From Candidatus Microbacterium colombiense (GTDB lineage: Bacteria; Actinomycetota; Actinomycetes; Actinomycetales; Microbacteriaceae): 64,000 nt of DNA. Each line of letters begins with the position of its first letter. The stretch's first letter is position 1. A model generated the notes under the pieces. That model saw only the letters and a program-made list of their open reading frames with translations, was not told the DNA's origin and searched no databases. The translations under genes were made by a program, and so were the position numbers. The DNA is taken from positions 186,001 to 250,000 of the forward strand of contig CP119308.1 of assembly GCA_029203165.1 (NCBI GenBank). Reading direction: 5' to 3'. Shown one piece after another: positions 16,010-24,466 of this stretch.

Positions 16010-17079
16010 TGAGCGTCACGGTTTGGCTGCCGAGGGCGCTCCCCCGCGCGGCGGCGCATGCGACGGGGAAGCGTCGGCGCACGGCATCCGCGATCGCCGT
16101 GCTGCTGCTCGCGCTGGCCGCGACTGTGGTTGCCGCGGTCGCGATCGGGCCCGCCGACATCACCCCCGCCGAACTCGCGGCGAGCGTGTGGGCGCACCTG
16201 ACCGGGGCGCAGAGCGGACTCACGCCGATCCGCGACGCGATCATCTGGGAGGGGCGGGTGCCCCGCGTGCTCACCGCGGCCGCGGTCGGAGGCGGCCTCG
16301 CCCTCTGCGGCGCGGTGATGCAGGCGCTCACCCGCAACCCGCTCGCCGACCCGTACCTGCTGGGGCTCTCGTCGGGCGCATCGACCGGCGCCGTGATCGT
16401 CATCGTGCTCGGCGCCGCGGTCGCCCTGCCGTTCGCCGCGTTCGCCGGCGCGCTGCTCGCTCTCGCCCTGACACTCGGACTCGCCCGCGCCGCAGGCTCC
16501 GCCTCGTCGACCGCGGTGGTGCTCGCCGGGTTGGCGGTGTCGGCGGTGCTCGCGGCACTCACGAGCCTCGTGATCTTCTGGAGCGCCACGAACGACAGCT
16601 ACCGCGAGATCCTCAGCTGGCTGCTCGGCTCGCTCGGCGGAGCGGACTGGTCGGATGCCGCACTCGCCGGCATCGCCGTGATCGTCTGCGCCGTCCCCCT
16701 ACTGGCGTCGGCCCGCCCCCTCGACAGTCTCGTGCTCGGTGACACCGCCGCCGAAGCCCTGGGCATCCCGGTGACGCGACTGCGCGTGCTGCTGTTCGTG
16801 TGCACCGCCCTGCTCACCGGAGCGCTGGTCGCGGTGAGCGGATCCATCGGGTTCGTCGGGCTGATCCTGCCCCATGCCGTGCGCGCGGTCGTCGGCGCCC
16901 GGCATCGCGCCCTGCTCCCGGTGTCGTTCCTCGCCGGTGCCGTGTTCCTCATCTGGGCCGACACGATCGCCCGCACCGTGTTCGACCCGCGCGAGCTCCC
17001 GGTCGGTATCGTCACGGCGCTCATCGGCGGTCCGGTCTTCGCGATGTTGATGCTGCGGATGCGGCGGAGGCAGTCATGA
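16006..17079 (+). CDS. Predicted F420-0/FO ABC transporter permease (FecCD family)
   Basis: 357 residues, about ten membrane helices, FecCD/BtuC type: RVPRVLTAAAVGGGLALCGAVMQALTRNPLADPYLLG is the typical N-terminal signature, and GSIGFVGLILPHAVR is the coupling region. The start ATG overlaps the binding-protein stop by 4 bp (a second ATG at 16009 is possible). One homodimeric permease is expected. Neighbourhood with cofD/C/E assigns it to deazaflavin uptake by inference. Confidence 0.8.
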   Translation: MMSVTVWLPRALPRAAAHATGKRRRTASAIAVLLLALAATVVAAVAIGPADITPAELAASVWAHLTGAQSGLTPIRDAIIWEGRVPRVLTAAAVGGGLALCGAVMQALTRNPLADPYLLGLSSGASTGAVIVIVLGAAVALPFAAFAGALLALALTLGLARAAGSASSTAVVLAGLAVSAVLAALTSLVIFWSATNDSYREILSWLLGSLGGADWSDAALAGIAVIVCAVPLLASARPLDSLVLGDTAAEALGIPVTRLRVLLFVCTALLTGALVAVSGSIGFVGLILPHAVRAVVGARHRALLPVSFLAGAVFLIWADTIARTVFDPRELPVGIVTALIGGPVFAMLMLRMRRRQS

Positions 17080-17855
17080 CCGGCGGGCTCGACGTGCGCC
17101 GCCTGCGCTTCGGCCACGGCGCCCGGATGGTCATCGACGGGATGCACATCTCAGCCCCCGCCGGATCGGTCACCGCACTGCTCGGGCCCAACGGCTCGGG
17201 CAAGAGCACGCTGCTGCGACTCATCGCCGGCACGCTGCGCGGTGAGGCAGAGTCGCTCGACCTCGACGGCACGTCGCTGTCGGCGTTGCGCCGTCGCGAG
17301 CGCGCGCGGCGGGTGGCGCTCGTCGAGCAGGAGTGGACGGCGGCCGAGGGCATGACCGGCCGCGACATCGTCGGCCTCGGGCTGTTGCCGCATCGCGGGT
17401 GGCTGTCGTTCGAGGGCGAGGATGCGGATGCCGTGGCCACCGACGCCGCACTCGCCCGCGCCGGTGCGCTCGCGTTCGCCGATCGCGACGCCGCGACCCT
17501 GTCGGGCGGCGAGCGCCAGCGCGTGAACCTCGCCCGCGCACTCGCGCAGCGGCCGTCGCTGCTGCTGTGCGACGAGCCGACGAATCACCTCGACATCCGT
17601 GCGCAGCTCGATGCACTCACGCTGCTGCGCTCGCTCGCCGGCGAGGGCATGACGGTGTTCGCCGCCCTGCACGACCTCAACCACGCGGCGGCGTTCGCCG
17701 ATCGGGTGATCGTGGTCGCAGACGGTCGCGTGCAGGCGGCCGGGGCTCCGGAAGAGGTCCTCACGCGCGCCCTCATCGCCCGCGTCTGGCACGTCGACGC
17801 CGACGTGCTGCAGCGGCCGGGCAGCACCCGCCCGCTGATCGTGTTCACGCCCTGA
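17076..17855 (+). CDS. Predicted F420-0/FO ABC transporter ATP-binding protein
   Basis: 259 residues of the FecE/BtuD type: Walker A GPNGSGKST, signature LSGGERQR, Walker B LLLCDEPTNHLD, H-loop ALHDLNHAA. ATG 17076 overlaps the permease stop (ATGA). The 3' end overlaps the convergent cofD gene by 11 bp, a tight packing that suggests long-term association of the importer with F420 biosynthesis. Confidence 0.85.
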   Translation: MTGGLDVRRLRFGHGARMVIDGMHISAPAGSVTALLGPNGSGKSTLLRLIAGTLRGEAESLDLDGTSLSALRRRERARRVALVEQEWTAAEGMTGRDIVGLGLLPHRGWLSFEGEDADAVATDAALARAGALAFADRDAATLSGGERQRVNLARALAQRPSLLLCDEPTNHLDIRAQLDALTLLRSLAGEGMTVFAALHDLNHAAAFADRVIVVADGRVQAAGAPEEVLTRALIARVWHVDADVLQRPGSTRPLIVFTP

Positions 17856-18954
17856 GGGCTGTCGCATCCAAAGCCGCATCCGCCAGCGCGGCCGAGGTCT
17901 CGAGGTCGCGCATCCACAGCGGATGCACCTCGGCCCGAAGCCCCGCCTCCTCGACGGATGCGGCGAGCGCGGCATCCTCTTCCGCCATCAGCCATACGTC
18001 GAGCAGCCCGCCCCGGGCACGGCTTCTGAGTTCGTCCGCGGCGCGCCGGGCGGGGGACGGATGCGGCGGCGTGGAGGTCGCGATCTCCGAAGCTGTGCTT
18101 GGGGAATCGAGCAGCCCGGAGCAGCGGGAACCGTAGTGCCGCCCGACCGCATCAGCCGTGGCGGGGATGCCGACCGCGGCGAGGCAGGCGTCGGCCATGC
18201 CGCGCACGGGCGCTCCGGCGATGATGGGCGAGACCCCGACGACCGCCCCCTGCGCCGTTCGCACAGCTTCGGCGATCCCCGGCACGGCGAGGATCGGACC
18301 CAGCGAGACGACCGGATTCGACGGCGCGAACAGGATGACATCCGCCTCGGCCAGCGCCTCACGCACACCCGGAGCGGGCGCGGCATCGGCGATGCCCGGC
18401 GACTCGAAGCTCCGCGCGGGCAGCGACGCCCGGTGCCGGGTCCACCACTCCTGGAAGTGCATGCGCCCCTGGTCGGTGATCACGTGCGTGTCGACTTCGG
18501 CGTCGGTCATCGGCAGCAGGCGGATGCCGAGCGGCCACCGTGACGCGAGCCGACCGACCACCTCGGTGACCGAGGCGCCATCGCGCAGCCACCCCGTGCG
18601 GGCGATGTGCGCGCCGAGATCGAGATCGCCGAGGGTGAACCACGGCCACCCCGCACCCCACGCGTGCAGCTCGGCGGCGACGCGCTCCGATTCGCCGGTG
18701 CGTCCCCACCCCCGCTCGGTGTCGTTGACGCCGGCGAGTGCGTAGATCATCGAGTCGACGTCGGGCTGCAGCCGCAGTCCGCTGAGCCACACATCGTCAC
18801 CGGTGTTGGCGATCACGGTGATCCGGGCACGACAACCGCCGGCGCCATCGGGCCACCGTCGCCGAGCCGCCTCGCGCACGCCGAGGACGAACTTCGACCC
18901 GCCGACTCCGCCCGCGAGCACCACGATGCGCGGGGCATCGGATGCCGACATCAT
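17845..18954 (-). CDS. cofD: 2-phospho-L-lactate (or PEP) transferase, F420-0 forming
   Basis: 369 residues (fbiA in mycobacteria). It transfers the phospholactyl or phosphoenolpyruvyl group from its GDP conjugate to FO. Family motifs: VVLAGGVGGSKFVLGV at the N-terminus, VIANTGDDVWLSGLRLQPDVDS, LGDLDLGAHIART, and LFAPSNPVVSLGPILAVPGI. Start ATG 18954 overlaps the cofC stop by 4 bp; a second ATG follows directly. The C-terminal third (after GIPATADAV) is Ala-rich and less conserved. Last gene of the operon that begins at 22441. Confidence 0.93.
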   Translation of the reverse strand: MMSASDAPRIVVLAGGVGGSKFVLGVREAARRRWPDGAGGCRARITVIANTGDDVWLSGLRLQPDVDSMIYALAGVNDTERGWGRTGESERVAAELHAWGAGWPWFTLGDLDLGAHIARTGWLRDGASVTEVVGRLASRWPLGIRLLPMTDAEVDTHVITDQGRMHFQEWWTRHRASLPARSFESPGIADAAPAPGVREALAEADVILFAPSNPVVSLGPILAVPGIAEAVRTAQGAVVGVSPIIAGAPVRGMADACLAAVGIPATADAVGRHYGSRCSGLLDSPSTASEIATSTPPHPSPARRAADELRSRARGGLLDVWLMAEEDAALAASVEEAGLRAEVHPLWMRDLETSAALADAALDATALRA

Positions 18955-19634
18955 GAGGCGATCACCAGCGGCGTGCTCACCAGCGGCAGACTCGTCACCG
19001 ACCGGTCGACGAGTGCACCCGTGCGCGGGCCGAGGCCGGAGCGTCGCGCCACGAGCATGTGCTCGGCGAGGTCGACGTCGCGCCGCAGTCCGCTGAGTAC
19101 GGGGAACCCGACCTCGACGAAGCCCGACTCGCGGTGGGCATCCGCCGATGCATGCCCGAACCTCGGGTGCAGGGCGATCCCGGCTTGGGCGGTGGCGAGC
19201 ACCGAGCCGACGCCCTCGGCATCCGCCACGAACGCCCGGCGATACGAAGCCGCGAAGGCGAGCGCCCGTGACAGCTCGTACGGCTGCAGGGCGGGCAGGT
19301 CGCCGAGCATCACCGCCCGCGGTCGGCCGAGCGGAGCGGCCGCGATGCCCGTCTCGATCGCCGCGGTCAGCCCCTCGCCGCGATCCCGCACGATGCGCAC
19401 GCGATCGATCAGGCGCAGCGCCACGGCGGTCACCTCATCGCTCGTCACCACGATGATCTCGGCGACACGCTCGCACGCGGCGGCGGCCTCGACCGTGTCG
19501 AGCGCGACGGCCCGTGCCAGCGACTCCCGGTCGACACCCGCGACGCGCAGGCGCGACTTGCCGATCTCCGCACGCTTCACGGGGATCACCACCACCCAGT
19601 CACGGGCCGGCGCCGGGCGCGCCTCGCGGATCAT
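18951..19634 (-). CDS. cofC: 2-phospho-L-lactate (or PEP) guanylyltransferase
   Basis: 227 residues (fbiD in mycobacteria). It makes the GDP-activated side-chain donor used by CofD. The nucleotidyltransferase signature VVIPVKRAEIGKSRL lies near the N-terminus, followed by VAEIIVVTSDEV and AVMLGDLPALQPYELSRAL, with the metal-binding Asp in GDLPAL. The gene starts 7 bp after the fgd stop and overlaps cofD by 4 bp, so synthesis of both enzymes is coupled. Confidence 0.92.
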   Translation of the reverse strand: MIREARPAPARDWVVVIPVKRAEIGKSRLRVAGVDRESLARAVALDTVEAAAACERVAEIIVVTSDEVTAVALRLIDRVRIVRDRGEGLTAAIETGIAAAPLGRPRAVMLGDLPALQPYELSRALAFAASYRRAFVADAEGVGSVLATAQAGIALHPRFGHASADAHRESGFVEVGFPVLSGLRRDVDLAEHMLVARRSGLGPRTGALVDRSVTSLPLVSTPLVIAS

Positions 19635-19641
19635 GACCCCG

Positions 19642-20655
19642 TCAGCCCTTCAGTCGCGGAGCGATGTCGCGCTCGAACAGCTGCAGGAACCGCCGCTGGT
19701 CGTGACCGGGCGCGTGGAAGACGAGGTGGTTGAAGCCCCAGTCGATGTACTGCTGGATGTCGGCCGCGACGGCATCCGGATCGTTGCCCACGATCCAGCG
19801 CTTCGCGATCGTGTCGAGGGGCAGCGCGTCGGCGGCCTTCTCCATCTCGACCGGGTCGGTGATGTCGTGCTTCTGCTCCTTCGACAGCGACAGCGGCGAC
19901 CAGAAGCGGGTGTTCTCGAGTGCCGCCTCCCGGGTCTCCTCGTACGAGAGCTTGATCTCGATCATCCGGTCGTACGTCTCGAACGAGCGCTCCGACTGTT
20001 CCAGCCCCTCCTTCACCGCAGGCAGCAGCTGGTCGACGTACAGCTCCTGTCCCTTGCCCGATGTGCAGATGAAACCGTCACCCGCGCGACCCGCATAGCG
20101 CGCGACCATCGGACCGCCCGCGGCGATGTAGATCGGGATGCCACCCTCGGGGCGGTCGTAGATCGAGGCGTCATGGGTGGAGTAGTACTCGCCCTCGAAG
20201 TTCACCCGCTCGCCCGACCACAGCGCCCGCATCAGCCGCACCGACTCGCGCAGCCGCGCATAGCGCTCCTTGAACTCGGGCCACTCCTGTTCGCCCGCGC
20301 CCCGGAATCCGGTGGCGATCTCGTTCAGCGCCTCGCCGGAGCCGACGCCGAGGATGATCCGGTCCTGATACAGGCACCCCAGGCTCGCGAAGGCCTGTGC
20401 CAGCACGGCCGGGTTGTAGCGGAACGTCGGAGTGAGCACCGAAGTACCGATGCGGATGCTCGACGTGCGCTCACCGACCGCCGCCATCCACGTGAGCGAG
20501 AACGGGGCATGCCCGCCCGTGTGACGCCACGGCTGGAAGTGGTCGCTGGCGAACACCGACTGCATGCCGTGTGCCTCGGCGGCGACCGAGATCTCGACGA
20601 GTTCGCGCGGGTCGAACTGCTCGGCGCTGGCCTTGTATCCGAGGGTGAGTGTCAT
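19642..20655 (-). CDS. fgd: F420-dependent glucose-6-phosphate dehydrogenase
   Basis: 337 residues, very close to mycobacterial Fgd1. It oxidises glucose-6-phosphate to 6-phosphogluconolactone and makes F420H2. Recognised blocks: LGYKASAEQF, catalytic His in SDHFQPWRH, the proton-donor Glu in GVGSGEALNE, phosphate ligand in ICTSGKG, and EKAADALPLDTIAKRWIV. It sits inside the cofactor operon, overlapping the cofE stop by 4 bp. This supplies reduced F420 to the LLM enzymes of the cluster. The protein has a 4-residue insert (GEQE) after the NEIATGFRGA segment relative to the mycobacterial enzyme as I recall it. Confidence 0.95.
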   Translation of the reverse strand: MTLTLGYKASAEQFDPRELVEISVAAEAHGMQSVFASDHFQPWRHTGGHAPFSLTWMAAVGERTSSIRIGTSVLTPTFRYNPAVLAQAFASLGCLYQDRIILGVGSGEALNEIATGFRGAGEQEWPEFKERYARLRESVRLMRALWSGERVNFEGEYYSTHDASIYDRPEGGIPIYIAAGGPMVARYAGRAGDGFICTSGKGQELYVDQLLPAVKEGLEQSERSFETYDRMIEIKLSYEETREAALENTRFWSPLSLSKEQKHDITDPVEMEKAADALPLDTIAKRWIVGNDPDAVAADIQQYIDWGFNHLVFHAPGHDQRRFLQLFERDIAPRLKG

Positions 20656-21452
20656 GTCGCATCCTTCTGTTCGTGTTCTCTGAGGTCTGCCAGGGCGGCG
20701 GCGTATCCGTCGCGGTATCCCTGATCGAGTGCTTCGGCGGTGCCGAGCGAGAAGAGGTCGCGCTCCGAGGGCCGCACGATGCTCGAGGCACCGGGGAGGT
20801 CGAGCGCCCCGACCAGATCGGCACGCCCGCGCACCACCGCGACCGGGTTGCCGCTCGCCTTGCCTTTGACGAGATCGGATGCCGCGGCGAGCTCGTCGGC
20901 CACGCACGGGGTCGTGACGCTGAGCACCTTGCCCGCCTGGTCTGTGGTTCCGCGGAGGTCGGCGATCATGTGCACGCCGCCGCCGCCGATCGCGACGTCG
21001 GTCTGCCCTTCGCGCCAGGGCCGCCCGAGGGTGTCGCTGAGGATCACTCCGACCTCGGCACCCGTGGCCGCGCGCAACCCCGCGGCGAGCGCACGCGCCG
21101 ACCGGTCGGGGTCTTCGGGCAGTAGCAGGATCCAGCCGTCGGGGGTGTTGCTGGCATCGACCCCGGCGGCAGCCGACACCATGCCCAGGCGGTTCTCGAC
21201 GATGCGCATGGTGTGGCCGTCGAAAGTGCGGGAGGCGACGACGCGCACCGTCTCGGCGGTGATCGCCGCTTCGCGATCCGCGGCTTCGACGTACCGGCCC
21301 TCCGCCTTCGAGACGATCTTCGAGGTCACGACCACGATGTCGCCGTGCATGAACTCGACGCCGGTGGCGAGGATCAGGCGCACGAGGTCGTCGCCCGGAT
21401 GCACCTCGCCGATGCCGGTGAGCGCGAAGACGGTGATCGCCGGGGCGTTCAT
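20652..21452 (-). CDS. cofE: Coenzyme F420-0:L-glutamate ligase
   Basis: 266 residues. It adds the gamma-linked glutamate tail to F420-0 using GTP. Motifs: FALTGIGEVHPGDDLVRLI, IVVVTSKIVSKAEGR, GVDASNTPDG, LSDTLGRPWREGQTDVAIG. It is single-domain: the C-terminal nitroreductase-like domain that mycobacterial FbiB uses to reduce dehydro-F420 is absent. Start 21452 overlaps the LLM stop by 4 bp and a longer upstream frame is rejected. Second gene of the 22441-17845 operon. Confidence 0.93.
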   Translation of the reverse strand: MNAPAITVFALTGIGEVHPGDDLVRLILATGVEFMHGDIVVVTSKIVSKAEGRYVEAADREAAITAETVRVVASRTFDGHTMRIVENRLGMVSAAAGVDASNTPDGWILLLPEDPDRSARALAAGLRAATGAEVGVILSDTLGRPWREGQTDVAIGGGGVHMIADLRGTTDQAGKVLSVTTPCVADELAAASDLVKGKASGNPVAVVRGRADLVGALDLPGASSIVRPSERDLFSLGTAEALDQGYRDGYAAALADLREHEQKDAT

Positions 21453-22441
21453 GAGCGCACCTTCGGCAGGACGTCTCGGCCGAAGACCTCGAGCCACTCC
21501 TTCTGATTCGGCCCCACGTTGTGGAGGTAGATGCGGGTGAATCCGAGGTCGGCGTAGCGCTGCAACCGGGCGCGGTGCACGTCGGGGTCGGCCGAGATGA
21601 GCAGGTTGGCCCGCATGTCGTCGGCGGTCACCCCGCGCACGAGTTGCTCGAAGTCGTAGGGCGAGCGCACGTCGCCGCGGCGCATGCGGAGACCGGCGAT
21701 GGGCCATTCGGTGAGCGCGTTCGCCAGCGCCTGCTCCTCGGTCGGCGCCCACGAGAGCGGCACCTGGAGCACCTTGGGCATCGCATCGGCATCACGATCC
21801 GCCTCCTTCGCGCCCTCGGCGAAGCGGGCGACGAGGGGGGCGAGGCGATCGATGTCGGCCGCGACGGTGATGAGCCCGTCGGCGCTGCGGCCGGCGCGAC
21901 GTGCGGCGACCGGGCCCGCCGTCGCGACGTAGACCGGCGGCGCGGTGGGCGGCATGGTCCACAACCGCGTCGACTCCATGCGGAAGTGCTCGCCGCGGTG
22001 GCGGGTGTCGCGCCCGGCGACCGAGGCGGTGAAGAGCTTGCGGATGAGGTCGACCGCGTCGAACATGCGGTCGATGCGCTCGGCCGGTTCGGGCCAGTAG
22101 TCGCCCGTGATGTGCTCGTTCAACGCATCGCCCGAGCCGACGCCGAGCCAGCCCCTGCCGGGATACAGCGTGGCGAGGGTGGCGGCGGCCTGTGCCACGA
22201 CCGCGGGATGCGTGCGGAATCCGGGGGTGGTGACCCCGGGGCCGAGGTCACCGGTGGTGTGCGCGCCGATCGCGCCGAGCATGGTCCACACGTGCGCGGA
22301 TGCCCGGTGCCGGGGCAGCCAGGGCTGGAAGTGGTCCGTGGCCATGATGCCTCGGAACCCGTGGGCCTCGGCGGCGACGCAGTTCTCGATCACCGCGGAG
22401 GGCTGCACCTGCTCGAGCATCGCGGCGTATCCGATGTGCAT
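21449..22441 (-). CDS. LLM-class F420-dependent oxidoreductase, Fgd-like
   Basis: 330 residues, clearly paralogous to Fgd: it keeps the active-site His segment (TDHFQPW) and LGVGSGDALNE, but the Glu proton donor of Fgd is Asp here, and the phosphate-binding TSGKG is replaced by TVAADI. It is therefore probably not a glucose-6-phosphate dehydrogenase, but an F420 enzyme for another alcohol or ring substrate. GAGGTGAGGAGG precedes ATG 22441. It leads the operon with cofE, fgd, cofC and cofD, behind palindrome copy E, so substrate-specific and cofactor genes are expressed together. Confidence 0.85.
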   Translation of the reverse strand: MHIGYAAMLEQVQPSAVIENCVAAEAHGFRGIMATDHFQPWLPRHRASAHVWTMLGAIGAHTTGDLGPGVTTPGFRTHPAVVAQAAATLATLYPGRGWLGVGSGDALNEHITGDYWPEPAERIDRMFDAVDLIRKLFTASVAGRDTRHRGEHFRMESTRLWTMPPTAPPVYVATAGPVAARRAGRSADGLITVAADIDRLAPLVARFAEGAKEADRDADAMPKVLQVPLSWAPTEEQALANALTEWPIAGLRMRRGDVRSPYDFEQLVRGVTADDMRANLLISADPDVHRARLQRYADLGFTRIYLHNVGPNQKEWLEVFGRDVLPKVRS

Positions 22442-22485
22442 GCGGCCTCCTCACCTCTGCGTCGTCGCTGTTGTACCTATTGAAT

Positions 22486-22498
22486 GGATACTGGATCC
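22486..22498. promoter_or_regulatory. Predicted GntR operator, copy E (GGATACTGGATCC)
   Basis: Lies 45 bp before the LLM-cofE-fgd-cofC-cofD operon. Flanks AAT and AAAA resemble those of copies at 5065 and 14905. It would make F420 supply responsive to the same signal as the catabolic operons. Confidence 0.58.
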
Positions 22499-22531
22499 AA
22501 AAGTCAAGACCGCCCCGCGGCACCCTGCGTC

Positions 22532-22584
22532 GCGCCCCACCTCCGCCCATTCGCCCCCGCCAGTCAGTGGGGAGGGCGGGGCGC
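22532..22584. terminator. Probable terminator of the upstream ABC operon
   Basis: GCGCCCCACCTCC (22532-22544) can pair with GGAGGGCGGGGCGC (22571-22584) with one bulge, loop 26 bases. It follows the permease stop at 22593 on the minus strand and precedes the LLM promoter. Confidence 0.45.
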
Positions 22585-22592
22585 GAGGCGGG

Positions 22593-24464
22593 TCAGCGGC
22601 GCTGCCGCTGGCGCTGCACGGCGAGGGTCGCGGTCGCCGAGGCGTCGGCATCCGCCACCGGGGTCGCGGCGAGCGCCGGGAGTCCCGCCGAAACCGGCTT
22701 GCGCGTGCGTCCGATCGCTCGACGCGACAGCGCCCACTGCAGGCCGTAGCCGATCGCGAACACCATGAGCGTGAAGATCAGCGCCATCGCCGCCCCCTGG
22801 TCAGGCGCGTAGAGCTGCGCCGATCGCGGGTTGATCATGGCGTAGATGTACATCGACAGCGGGCGCGACGACGGCGTCGCCAGGAACGCCGGCAGCGTGA
22901 ACTCGTTGGTGCCGAGGATGAACATCTGGATCCACACGGCCATCACCGTCGGCATCAGCAGTGGCGCGATGATGCGACGGAAGCCCTCGAAGCGGCTGGC
23001 GCCGCTGGTGAGCGCGGCCTCCTCCAGCTCGGGTCGGATCTGCAGCGTCGCGCTGTAGGAGGAGCGGTAGGCGATCGACACGCGGTACGAGTACGCGATC
23101 ACGAGCGCCAGCAGCGTGCCGGCGATCGGGATGTACGGGTTGATCACCATGAACGTGAGGAACATCGCGAAGCCGGCGATGGTGGCGGGGATCGCGACCG
23201 ACGACGAGGCGAACAGGTCGAGCGCCTTCACCCAGCGCGTCTTCTTGCTGCGGGCGATGCCGTAGGCCAGCACGGTCGCGAACACCACGGCGATCGTGGC
23301 GCTGCCTCCCGCGATGATCACGGTGCGCCCGAGCGACACCCAGAACTCCGGATCGGCGAGCACCACCCCGAACGCGCCGAAGTCGGTGCGGCTCAGCATC
23401 GCGTCGAACGAGAACGCCACCGGGTACGGCGTGATCGCGGCCCAGAGCAGCGCGAGCAGGGGAAGGATGCCGGTCAGCAGGATGAACACGGCGACGAGCA
23501 GCATGACCGGGATCTTCCACGGCCCCATCTGCATCGTGGACGGCCGGAACCCCTTGCCCGACACCGAGGCTCTTCGCTCCGCATTGCGGGTGGCTCTCAG
23601 GTAGACCGCGAAGGCGATGGTCGTGATCACGAGGAACACCAGCCCCCACGCGGCGGCGAGCCCGTACTGCGGCAGCTCCCCCGCGTTCGAGCTGATGAGG
23701 GTCCAGAGCTTGAGGGCGAAGATGCTGCGGCCCGACTCCTGGCCGAACAGCAACGGCACCTCGAGGCTGCCGAGTCCGAGGATGAACGTCAGCACGGTCA
23801 CCCCGAGCAGCCCCGGCCACAGCATGGGCAGCGTCACCCGGCGCAGGGTCTGCGGCCAGGAGGCACCGGACACCCGGGCCGACTCCTCGAGCGAGCCGTC
23901 CATGTTCGTGAGGATCGGCACGATCATCAGGTACGGGAACGTGACGTTCGTGAGCGCCTGGATGAAGATCATGGTCGGGAACGCGTAGGGATCGATCGGC
24001 ACGTCGCTCGCGAAGGGCAGCAGCCGCAGCAGCTGATTCAGCACGCCCGATTCGGGCGACAGCATCAGCAGGTAGGCCTGCGCCTTCACGATCGGCGGGA
24101 TGATGTAGGGCACGATCACCAGCACCGAGATCAGTCGACGCAGTGGCGCATCCGTGCGCACCGTGACCCACGCGAGGCCGAACGCCATCAGCAGCGTGAG
24201 CAGAGTGGATCCGCCGACGAAGGCACCAGTGGCGCCGAGCACGCCCCAGAAGTCCTCGCGAAGCTGCCACAGGGTGACGAAGTTCTCGATCCCCCACTTC
24301 GCCGAGGAGACCCCGAAGGGCAGGAACGGACCACGGAACGCGGTGATCACCTGAACGATCAGCGGTACCGCGAGAAGGATGAAGATGACTGCGCCCGCGA
24401 CGACCATCGCGATCGTCATCGAGGTGGGACGCCTGCGCCCCGTGGTCCGTCCTGCCTTGAACAT
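22593..24464 (-). CDS. ABC transporter permease, fused two-domain (iron(III)/polyamine/thiamine type)
   Basis: 623 residues made of two repeats of a roughly six-helix permease, each with an EAA-type loop (RVSGASWPQTLRRVTLPMLWPGLLG and TSGASRFEGFRRIIAPLLMPTVMA). Fused permeases of this kind belong to the FbpB/ThiP group. The ATG at 24464 lies 2 bp after the binding-protein stop. The C-terminal tail is basic (RQRQRR). It works with the lipoprotein at 24467 and the PotA-like ATPase at 25683. Substrate unknown; iron is possible but the catabolic setting favours an organic anion. Confidence 0.87.
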   Translation of the reverse strand: MFKAGRTTGRRRPTSMTIAMVVAGAVIFILLAVPLIVQVITAFRGPFLPFGVSSAKWGIENFVTLWQLREDFWGVLGATGAFVGGSTLLTLLMAFGLAWVTVRTDAPLRRLISVLVIVPYIIPPIVKAQAYLLMLSPESGVLNQLLRLLPFASDVPIDPYAFPTMIFIQALTNVTFPYLMIVPILTNMDGSLEESARVSGASWPQTLRRVTLPMLWPGLLGVTVLTFILGLGSLEVPLLFGQESGRSIFALKLWTLISSNAGELPQYGLAAAWGLVFLVITTIAFAVYLRATRNAERRASVSGKGFRPSTMQMGPWKIPVMLLVAVFILLTGILPLLALLWAAITPYPVAFSFDAMLSRTDFGAFGVVLADPEFWVSLGRTVIIAGGSATIAVVFATVLAYGIARSKKTRWVKALDLFASSSVAIPATIAGFAMFLTFMVINPYIPIAGTLLALVIAYSYRVSIAYRSSYSATLQIRPELEEAALTSGASRFEGFRRIIAPLLMPTVMAVWIQMFILGTNEFTLPAFLATPSSRPLSMYIYAMINPRSAQLYAPDQGAAMALIFTLMVFAIGYGLQWALSRRAIGRTRKPVSAGLPALAATPVADADASATATLAVQRQRQRR

Positions 24465-24466
24465 CG

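Noticed and set aside
17845..17855. cofD or ATPase possibly truncated because their ends overlap
   Set aside because: Both proteins have full normal lengths and motifs; an 11-bp convergent overlap is normal in compact genomes.
15029..17855. Reading the FecB/FecC/FecE cassette as a plain iron-siderophore system
   Set aside because: No iron box precedes it, and it is packed against cofD and the rest of the F420 operon, unlike the iron operon at 42701-45821.
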